Source of the DNA: JBFMHD01 sp040752395 [NCBI: Candidatus Hydrogenedentota bacterium]
GTDB lineage: Bacteria > JBFMHD01
DNA length: 20,034 bases
Direction of reading: 5' to 3'
Assembly: GCA_040752395.1 (NCBI GenBank)
Contig: JBFMHD010000021.1
Coordinates: forward strand, 1-20,034
A model generated the notes under the pieces. It saw only the letters and a program-made list of their open reading frames with translations, was not told the DNA's origin and made no database searches. Of this stretch, positions 14,659-20,034 are shown piece after piece (within the stretch, counting starts at the first letter, position 1; each line of letters opens with the position of its first letter). The position numbers were made by a program, and so were the translations under genes.

Positions 14659-15099
14659 CTATATCTCATCCAGCAGTTTTCTAACCATTTGTGGCGTCAT
14701 TCGACCATAAACATTATTGTCTATAACGACAACAGGTGCAAGAGCACAGGAGCCAAAACAAGCCACTCTTAAAAGACTGAACTTGTAATCTTTAGTAGTC
14801 TCTCCTGATTTTATGCCGAGATAATTACATACATCTTCATAGATACGTTGACCACCGCGAACATGACAGGCAGTACCAAGACAGATATTAATGATATGGT
14901 CTCCTGGTTTAGTGAACCTGAATTGAGCAAAAAACGTCGCAACACCGTATATATCATTTTCCGAGACATCAATATATTTTGCAATCTCTTTAAGTGATTC
15001 TCTTGATATATATCCCTGGTTTTTTTGTATTTCCTGAAGAAGCGGTATCAAGCTATCTCGTTCTGGTTTATATTTTTTAAATATCTCTTGAAAATTCAT
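14659..15099 (-). CDS. nuoE: NuoE/HndA-like [2Fe-2S] thioredoxin-fold subunit
   Basis: This 146-residue protein has an N-terminal helical bundle (about 1-60; DSLIPLLQEIQKNQGYIS) and a thioredoxin-like [2Fe-2S] domain with ligands Cys73, Cys78, Cys114 and Cys118 (CLGTACHVRGG; CFGSCALAPVVV). This is the diagnostic C-x4-C ... C-x3-C pattern of NuoE/HndA/HydC. The ATG at 15099 gives a family-typical N-terminus. A GTG at 15162 would add 21 residues (starting MLIREPKGFDG) that do not look like the family and read through a hairpin, so it is less likely. GGA about seven bases before 15099 is a weak ribosome-binding site. The gene lies 109 bp after the PFOR stop and 2 bp before NuoF, forming the first gene of the NuoE-NuoF-fusion-NfnL series. 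Confidence 0.9.
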   Translation of the reverse strand: MNFQEIFKKYKPERDSLIPLLQEIQKNQGYISRESLKEIAKYIDVSENDIYGVATFFAQFRFTKPGDHIINICLGTACHVRGGQRIYEDVCNYLGIKSGETTKDYKFSLLRVACFGSCALAPVVVIDNNVYGRMTPQMVRKLLDEI

Positions 15100-15146
15100 T
15101 TTTGATCCATCAACCTGACCCTGGTCCAATCCGTCAAACCCTTTAG

Positions 15147-15160
15147 GCTCACGGATGAGC
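15147..15160. other. Intercistronic hairpin between PFOR and NuoE
   Basis: GCTCA (15147-15151) and TGAGC (15156-15160) form a perfect five-pair stem with a four-base loop. On the message it lies between the PFOR stop and the NuoE start. It has no T-run, so it is more likely an RNA-processing or stability feature than a terminator. Confidence 0.3.
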
Positions 15161-15208
15161 ACGGGACATTTTTTGCAAAGACTGCGAAATTGTTAACCCT
15201 GTGCCGCT

Positions 15209-18200
15209 CTATTTAGAATAATCCATTTGAGCTAAACGTTTATAATGTGTGTAACGTTCAAGCATAGCTTTTTCTGCTTTTTCATAAAGCTCTTCAGCTC
15301 TATCTGGAAATTGTTTCTTTAATGAACTGAACCTTGTCTCGGCCATTAAAAATTCCTTGAATTTACCATTCGGCTCCTTTGATTCGAAAATAAACGGATT
15401 TTTACCTTCTTTAGCGAGCAAAGGGTTATAACGGTACACAGGCCAGTACCCGCATTCTACAGCAAGCCTCTCTTCCTCAATCGACTTTGCCATATCAAGC
15501 CCATGATTTATACATGGGCAATAACAAATTATAAGTGATGGCCCCTTATACGATTCAGCTTCAATTAAAGCATTCAGATACTGCTGTTTGTTATAACCTA
15601 TTGCACAACTTGCAACATAGACATATCCATAAGATAGAGCCATCATGCCTAAATCTTTTTTTCTTACATCTTTACCAGCCATAGCAAAGCGTGCAACCGC
15701 AGAAAGCTGTGTGGCTTTAGATGCCTGACCACCTGTATTCGAATATACCTCTGTATCAAGAACAAATAGATTAATATTAACACCTGTAGAAATAATATGA
15801 TCAAGTCCACCATACCCGATGTCATAAGCCCAGCCATCTCCACCAACACACCAGATGCTCCTATCAACAAAATAATCTTTTAATTCAATAACCCTTTTTA
15901 TGGCCTCTTTATTTTCGGTGCTTGCCTGATTATATGCTTTATCAAGAAGGATACAGGTTCTATCAGCTGCTTCCATAGCTTCACTATCAACTTTATCCCA
16001 TAACTCTTTATTTTTATTTAACGCCAGGCTAAGCTCGTGCGGGATTTTTAATTCAAGTAGTCTGTTTATTTTATTAAGTAGCTGTTTACGATTAGCGTTT
16101 ACAGCAAGCCGCATACCAAAACCATACTCTGCATTGTCTTCAAATAAAGAATTAGCCCATGTAGGTCCCCTACCAGCTTTTGTTACACAATATGGTATTA
16201 TGGGGAAAGTACCGCCGTAAATAGAAGAACACCCTGTAGCATTTGCTATCATCAAACGTTCACCAAATAACTGGGTAATTAATCTCAAATACGGTGTTTC
16301 ACCGCAGCCACCACAAGCGCCATGAAACTCAAGTAATGGTTTTAAAAACTGGCTGCCTTTAAGTTGAGAAGGTTTGGTTCCGTCAAGGATGTTATCAGGC
16401 AGATTTTCAAAAAATTCTGAATTTTCACGTTCGAGATTGGCACGTTCGGCTTCTATCGGTGTTATAACAAGCGCATCTTTGGGACAGGTGTTAACACAAC
16501 TCCCACAACCTACACAATCTTCTATATATACTTGGATCCGGTATTGTAAGTTGCGCTCATTCTTTGTTGTGGACTTAAGAGTTTTAAATGTAGGGGGTGC
16601 ATTTTTTAGATCGTCAGGTAGAATCTGTTTTGAACGGATTACTGAATGTGAACATACATACGAACATTGATTACACTGGATACATTTTTCAGGAACCCAG
16701 TGAGGTACAAACGGTGCTATCCCGCGTTTCTCAAGTTTGCTTGTTGCAGTAGGGATCGCACCATCAACTGGCATCTTTGAAACAGGTATCTCATCACCTT
16801 TTAGTCTCATTATCGGTTCTATCACGCTTTTTTCGAAGTCCGAGGCATTATCAGGAATAAGTTTTATAACAGGAGCTGATTTAGAAACTTTATCAGGGAT
16901 TGGTATCTCTAAAAGTGCTTCAGCGGTTTTATCAACACAGTCCCAGTTCATCTGCACTACTTTGTCGCCTTTGGCTCCATAAGTCTTCTTTATCGCATCC
17001 TTAAGCAATTTAATGGCTTTTTCTTCAGAAAGCACATTTGAGATTTTAAAGAACGCAGCCTGCATCACAGAATTGATTCTGCCACCCAACCCAACTTCTT
17101 TTGCAATCTTTAAAGCATCGATATTGTAAAACTTTATTTTTTTGGTTATAATTGTTTTCTGCATATCTTCTGTCAGATGCTCAAAAACCTCATCTTTAGA
17201 CCAGGGCGAGTTTAATAAAAATACACCTCCTTCTTTGATCCCTTCTAATATATCATATCTTCCAATATATGCCGGGTTATGAAGCGCAATGAACTCGAAT
17301 GTCGTTGGGAGATAAGATGATTGTATTTTTGATTTACCAAACCTTAAAAACGATATTGTAATACCACCTGATTTCTTTGAATCATAAACAAAATATCCCT
17401 GGGCATTCATATCAGTATTATCACCGATAATTTTAATTGAGTTTTTACAAGAACCGACAGTGCCATCAGACCCATAGCCCCAGAATTTACACCGCACAAC
17501 GCCTTCAGGCTCGGTCTCGATATGTTTATGAATTTTTATTGATGTATGCGTAACATCATCAGTGATACCAACAGTGAAATTATGAAAAGCCTCGTTATCA
17601 AGATGGTCATAAACAGCTTGCACCATTGACGGCGTAAACTCTTTTGAAGATAAACCATATCTGCCACCGATAATTTTTATATCACTGTCTTTTAACGCAG
17701 CTATAACATCAAGATATAACGGTTCACCGATAGCACCTGGCTCTTTTGTCCTATCAAGTACAGCTATTTTTTTTACGGTTTTGGGGATAGAGTCGATAAA
17801 ATCAGGGACTGAGAAAGGTCGATATAACCGAACCTTTATAGCACCCACTTTTTCTCCTTTTTTGTTTAAATAATTCACTGTCTCTTCAATCGTGTCGCAT
17901 GAAGAACACATCGCAATAATTATTTTTGTAGCTTGCGGGTCACCAACATAGTCAAATAATTTATAAGAACGCCCGATTTTCTCTGCTATAAGCCCCATAT
18001 ATTTTTTAACAATCTGAGGGAGCCGATCATAATATCTATTAACTGTTTCTCTTCCTTGAAAATATACGTCCGGGTTCTGAGCACCAACCTTGATCATAGG
18101 TCTATTAGGACTTAATGCTCTCTCTCTAAACTCTTGCACAAATTTCATATCAAGCAGCTCTGACATAGTCTCATATGGTATCATCTCAACTTTCTGAACC

Positions 18201-18736
18201 TCATGAGACGTCCGAAAACCATCAAAGAAGTTCAAGAAAGGGACTCGCGATTCTAATGTTGCAAGATGCGAGACTAAAGCTAAATCCATAACTTCCTGTA
18301 TTGAAGAAGCTGCCATTAAAGCAAAACCTGTATTCCTAACACCCATAACATCAGAATGGTCTCCAAAAATAGAGAGGGATTGACATGCAAGCGAACGCGC
18401 AGAGACATGAAAAACCACTGGCAAGAGCTCACCCGCTATTTTATGCATATTAGGTATCATTAAAAGTAGTCCTTGAGCCGCTGTAAAAGTAGAACACATA
18501 GCCCCGGCTGTTAAAACTCCATGTACAGCACCAGCTGCACCACCCTCAGACTGCATCTCTATTACATCAACTATCTCTCCAAACAGATTCTTTCTACCTT
18601 TCACAGCCCACTCATCAACCAGCTCTCCCATTGGTGAAGATGGTGTAATAGGATAGATTGCAGCCACTTCGCTGAAAGCATAAGCCACATACGAAGCGGA
18701 TTCATTCCCGTCTATCGCTTGTTTTATAGTGTTCAT
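15209..18736 (-). CDS. nifJ: Pyruvate:ferredoxin (flavodoxin) oxidoreductase, single-chain
   Basis: This 1175-residue single-chain PFOR oxidatively decarboxylates pyruvate to acetyl-CoA and CO2 and reduces ferredoxin. The N-terminal pyruvate-binding domain has YPITPSSPMGE at about 28-38. The gamma domain begins near FWGYGSDGTVGSCK (about 418-431). Two [4Fe-4S] clusters are at Cys685, 688, 691, 695 and Cys741, 744, 747, 751. The C-terminal thiamine-diphosphate domain has GACGGCGETPY (Cys808, 811), GCSSIYGG (Cys836), GGDGWAYDIGYGG (about 965-977) and YSNTGGQASKATQ. The length matches full-size family members. ATG 18736 is preceded by AGGAGG with a ten-base spacer; longer in-frame extensions read through the repeat. 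Its ribosome-binding site is part of direct repeat A. It lies upstream of the NuoE/F/NfnS/NfnL genes in the same direction, supplying reduced ferredoxin to them. Confidence 0.97.
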   Translation of the reverse strand: MNTIKQAIDGNESASYVAYAFSEVAAIYPITPSSPMGELVDEWAVKGRKNLFGEIVDVIEMQSEGGAAGAVHGVLTAGAMCSTFTAAQGLLLMIPNMHKIAGELLPVVFHVSARSLACQSLSIFGDHSDVMGVRNTGFALMAASSIQEVMDLALVSHLATLESRVPFLNFFDGFRTSHEVQKVEMIPYETMSELLDMKFVQEFRERALSPNRPMIKVGAQNPDVYFQGRETVNRYYDRLPQIVKKYMGLIAEKIGRSYKLFDYVGDPQATKIIIAMCSSCDTIEETVNYLNKKGEKVGAIKVRLYRPFSVPDFIDSIPKTVKKIAVLDRTKEPGAIGEPLYLDVIAALKDSDIKIIGGRYGLSSKEFTPSMVQAVYDHLDNEAFHNFTVGITDDVTHTSIKIHKHIETEPEGVVRCKFWGYGSDGTVGSCKNSIKIIGDNTDMNAQGYFVYDSKKSGGITISFLRFGKSKIQSSYLPTTFEFIALHNPAYIGRYDILEGIKEGGVFLLNSPWSKDEVFEHLTEDMQKTIITKKIKFYNIDALKIAKEVGLGGRINSVMQAAFFKISNVLSEEKAIKLLKDAIKKTYGAKGDKVVQMNWDCVDKTAEALLEIPIPDKVSKSAPVIKLIPDNASDFEKSVIEPIMRLKGDEIPVSKMPVDGAIPTATSKLEKRGIAPFVPHWVPEKCIQCNQCSYVCSHSVIRSKQILPDDLKNAPPTFKTLKSTTKNERNLQYRIQVYIEDCVGCGSCVNTCPKDALVITPIEAERANLERENSEFFENLPDNILDGTKPSQLKGSQFLKPLLEFHGACGGCGETPYLRLITQLFGERLMIANATGCSSIYGGTFPIIPYCVTKAGRGPTWANSLFEDNAEYGFGMRLAVNANRKQLLNKINRLLELKIPHELSLALNKNKELWDKVDSEAMEAADRTCILLDKAYNQASTENKEAIKRVIELKDYFVDRSIWCVGGDGWAYDIGYGGLDHIISTGVNINLFVLDTEVYSNTGGQASKATQLSAVARFAMAGKDVRKKDLGMMALSYGYVYVASCAIGYNKQQYLNALIEAESYKGPSLIICYCPCINHGLDMAKSIEEERLAVECGYWPVYRYNPLLAKEGKNPFIFESKEPNGKFKEFLMAETRFSSLKKQFPDRAEELYEKAEKAMLERYTHYKRLAQMDYSK

Positions 18737-18746
18737 GGACACGATA

Positions 18747-18752
18747 CCTCCT
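18747..18752 (-). promoter_or_regulatory. Strong ribosome-binding site of PFOR at the repeat edge
   Basis: AGGAGG on the minus strand, ten bases before ATG 18736. The boundary of the ~200-bp direct repeat (18749) falls inside this site, so the repeat supplies most of it. Confidence 0.75.
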
Positions 18753-18967
18753 CTGAAAAACATTGTAATTATAATAATATCAAGTAGAAGCAAGAAGCAA
18801 GATAACGGAAGAAGTGAGAAGTATCAGGACAGGCTACAGGCTACAGGCTACGGACTACAGCCGGCTGGAGCCAAAAGCCCAAAGCCTGCTGAAAAGTCTT
18901 GAGTCTTGAGTCTTGAGTCTCGAGTCCTGTTTTGACTCACGACTTGCGACTCACGACTCTTTTCATA
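18749..18967. repeat. Direct repeat A (219 bp) made of 7-bp word arrays
   Basis: This is a close match to repeat B (19772-19969) over its whole length. Internal 7-bp arrays are AGGCTAC x3, GTCTTGA x3 plus a variant GTCTCGA, AAGAAGC-type words, AAAAGCC-type words, and GACTCAC/GACTTGC alternations. Repeat B lacks one AGGCTAC and two GTCTTGA-type units; that alone accounts for the 21-bp difference in length. The left end carries the PFOR ribosome-binding site. No gene is contained. No confident -35/-10 pair was found, although AT-rich TATAAT-like sequence occurs near 18767-18778. Confidence 0.85.
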
Positions 18968-19053
18968 TCATCTTTAGTTTTTCATATATTGTGTAGAGCG
19001 CAAAAACGCAAGAACCCAAGAACCCAAGAACCTAAGAACCCAATTTAGTCTCA
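18968..19053. repeat. Spacer downstream of the HEPN gene with an 8-bp tandem array
   Basis: AAGAACCC/T occurs four times in tandem at exact 8-bp steps (19010, 19018, 19026, 19034). The rest is AT-rich with no gene. It separates the HEPN stop from repeat A. Confidence 0.6.
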
Positions 19054-19458
19054 TTATGCAAGATTAATCTTATTCAATACAAACTTTTTTACTTTCTTAG
19101 CCATTTCAAGAGCTTCTCTGGCATCTTCTACCCCTGGTTCAAGCAAGATATCTGGATAACGAACTTCTACAGCATAATCGGTTAGGTTATCTGCTTCTTT
19201 CAACTCTTCTTTAAAAGAAGGATCTATAGTAGCACATAATTCTAATAAATCTACTATTTTATGAGTCTTGGTAAAATAAATTTGATAATAGATTAAAAAA
19301 GCCTTTAAATACTTCTCTACAACCTGTTGACAATGAAAACATACTGCTTCTGTAACAGGATCTTCAAAAGACAATTCTCTCTCAGCAGTCAAAAAATCTT
19401 TATCCGCCTTTTTTATCCATTTATTAACCAAATCTTTAATAATTTCATCTTGATTCAT
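19054..19458 (-). CDS. HEPN-domain protein paired with the adjacent nucleotidyltransferase
   Basis: This 134-residue all-helical protein has HEPN (PF05168-type) hallmarks: FHCQQVVEKYLKAFL (41-55), KTHKIVDLLELC (64-75) and VRYPD (99-103). HEPN proteins next to minimal nucleotidyltransferases form two-gene modules, many of which act as toxin-antitoxin pairs with HEPN as an RNase. The RNase motif R-x4-6-H is not visible here: His42, 66 and others lack an Arg at the right distance. The activity of this member is therefore uncertain. ATG 19458 is chosen because it gives the normal HEPN start; an upstream in-frame extension to 19524 would overlap the neighbour widely. It overlaps the end of the nucleotidyltransferase gene by 14 bp, which suggests translational coupling. 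The pair sits between the two direct repeats. Confidence 0.85.
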   Translation of the reverse strand: MNQDEIIKDLVNKWIKKADKDFLTAERELSFEDPVTEAVCFHCQQVVEKYLKAFLIYYQIYFTKTHKIVDLLELCATIDPSFKEELKEADNLTDYAVEVRYPDILLEPGVEDAREALEMAKKVKKFVLNKINLA

Positions 19459-19762
19459 AGATAACTTTCCCAAATTTATTTGCAGGATAGATGATGGTTC
19501 CAATAATATTCTTGTATGTTTCAAATTCTTTAACGGTTTTTACAATTACATCTACAGGAACTTTCAAATCAGCCAGTATCTTTCTGACATTACGATTCTG
19601 TATATGAGCTGGCAAATCACTATCCTTAATAATCAAGAGATCCAAATCGCTATCTTTCTGTGGTGTACCGGTAGCATAAGAACCAAAAAGAATTATTTTT
19701 TGAGGCTTAAAACTTTCTACAATTTTTCTTTTAATCTCATCTATTTGTTCTTGAGTTATCAT
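19445..19762 (-). CDS. Minimal nucleotidyltransferase (MNT) domain protein
   Basis: This 105-residue protein has a complete minimal nucleotidyltransferase active site: GS (27-28), ten residues, then D39-x-D41 (ILFGSYATGTPQKDSDLDLL), with the third Asp at 71 (VPVDVIV). In characterised pairs the MntA-type partner AMPylates its HEPN toxin to neutralise it; by family logic this protein would be the antitoxin. ATG 19762 is chosen because AGAGGA lies nine bases upstream and the protein then starts in normal family register. The longer frame to 19816 is translated repeat B, and the PFOR upstream frame shares the same bogus extension. The gene is first in the module and overlaps the HEPN start. Confidence 0.88.
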   Translation of the reverse strand: MITQEQIDEIKRKIVESFKPQKIILFGSYATGTPQKDSDLDLLIIKDSDLPAHIQNRNVRKILADLKVPVDVIVKTVKEFETYKNIIGTIIYPANKFGKVIYESR

Positions 19763-19771
19763 TAGGAGTCT

Positions 19772-19969
19772 TCCTCTGAAAAACGTTGTAACTCTAATAA
19801 TATCAAGTAGAAGCAAGAGGCAAGATAACAGAAGAAGTGAGAGGTGTCAGGACGGGCTACAGGCTACGGACTACAGCCGGCTGGAGCCAAAAGCCAAAAG
19901 CCTGCTGAAAAGTCTTGAGTCTTGAGTCCTGTTTTGACTCACGACTTGCGACTTTTGACTCTTTTCATA
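19772..19969. repeat. Direct repeat B (198 bp), leader of the nucleotidyltransferase gene
   Basis: This is the second copy of repeat A, in the same orientation, with AGGCTAC x2 and GTCTTGA x2. Scattered single-base changes are present (for example AAGAGGC for AAGAAGC). Its left end provides AGAGGA, the ribosome-binding site of the nucleotidyltransferase gene, just as repeat A does for PFOR. No gene is contained. Confidence 0.85.
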
Positions 19970-20034
19970 CTTTGTGCCTCTGTGCCTCTCTCGTTATCTT
20001 TCTTTATCTTTCTTTCCGTTATCTTGCTTCTTGC
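19970..20034. repeat. Word array and start of an inverted repeat copy at the window end
   Basis: TTTGTGCC then TCTGTGCC (19971-19986) repeat the pair found at 10297-10312. TTATCTTTC-type words follow. The last 19 bases (20016-20034) are the exact reverse complement of 18790-18808 within repeat A, so an inverted copy probably continues beyond the window. Confidence 0.55.

Noticed and set aside
15100-15162. N-terminal extension of the NuoE-like protein from GTG 15162
   Set aside because: The added 21 residues do not resemble the family and cross a hairpin; ATG 15099 gives the usual start.
15664-15870. Overlapping minus-strand frame inside PFOR
   Set aside because: It lies in the thiamine-domain coding region in another frame and lacks protein-like composition.
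18737-18793. Extended PFOR start translated from repeat A
   Set aside because: The same peptide-like start (MLLLDII) appears before the nucleotidyltransferase because both read through the repeat; the internal ATGs with good ribosome-binding sites fit the protein families.
18833-18926. CRISPR array
   Set aside because: The repeats are contiguous 7-bp words without spacers of constant length, and no cas genes are present.
1-20034. tRNA or rRNA genes
   Set aside because: No cloverleaf with a T-loop consensus or rRNA signature was seen in the spacers.

Overview
The window is AT-rich bacterial DNA. It suggests a strictly anaerobic, diderm (outer-membrane-bearing) bacterium: it has a secretin with type II secretion/type IV pilus partners and a PorV/PorQ-type outer-membrane protein, plus pyruvate:ferredoxin oxidoreductase and oxygen-sensitive-looking Fe-S/flavin electron-transfer enzymes. 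Gene content and the unusual intergenic word arrays would fit an uncultured fermentative lineage such as Omnitrophota or Elusimicrobiota. That placement is inference only; no marker gene is present.

Region 1 (1-1650). A decayed, internally deleted and frame-shifted DDE transposase abuts the 3' end of a truncated PorV/PorQ-like gene. Next is a PD-(D/E)XK-like protein with a 7/11-residue coiled-coil repeat. A 408-bp spacer (1608-2015) holds a small inverted-repeat element with three 20-bp tandem units and several long-range complementary segments.

Region 2 (2016-8550). A divergent secretion/pilus assembly locus. On the minus strand are a PilM-PilN (GspL-like) fusion, a PilO-like and a PilP/GspC-like protein. 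On the plus strand are a secretin with three tandem N-terminal STN-like domains and three pilin-like proteins, the last carrying a bactofilin-like beta-repeat domain. The divergent control region is compact, with predicted overlapping promoters; the secretin is predicted to be read from a leaderless mRNA. No ATPase or platform protein lies in the window.

Region 3 (8551-18750). An all-minus-strand redox cluster, in order of transcription: pyruvate:ferredoxin oxidoreductase, NuoE/HndA-like, NuoF/HndC-like, a NuoG-like/NfnS fusion, and NfnL (GltA-like). The arrangement suggests a soluble multi-subunit NADH/NADPH/ferredoxin oxidoreductase in which a NuoEFG-like diaphorase is covalently joined to an Nfn transhydrogenase small subunit. 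It would sit next to the enzyme that makes reduced ferredoxin from pyruvate. No [FeFe]-hydrogenase H-cluster motifs are present.

Region 4 (18750-20034). A HEPN/minimal-nucleotidyltransferase pair lies between two ~200-bp direct repeats. Each repeat ends at the ribosome-binding site of the gene it precedes (PFOR or the nucleotidyltransferase). The two copies differ in length by exactly three 7-bp units. A shorter relative occurs at 8552, and an inverted start of another at the window end. Words repeated with a 7-bp (sometimes 8-bp) period occupy most spacers in the window and are its most pervasive unexplained feature.
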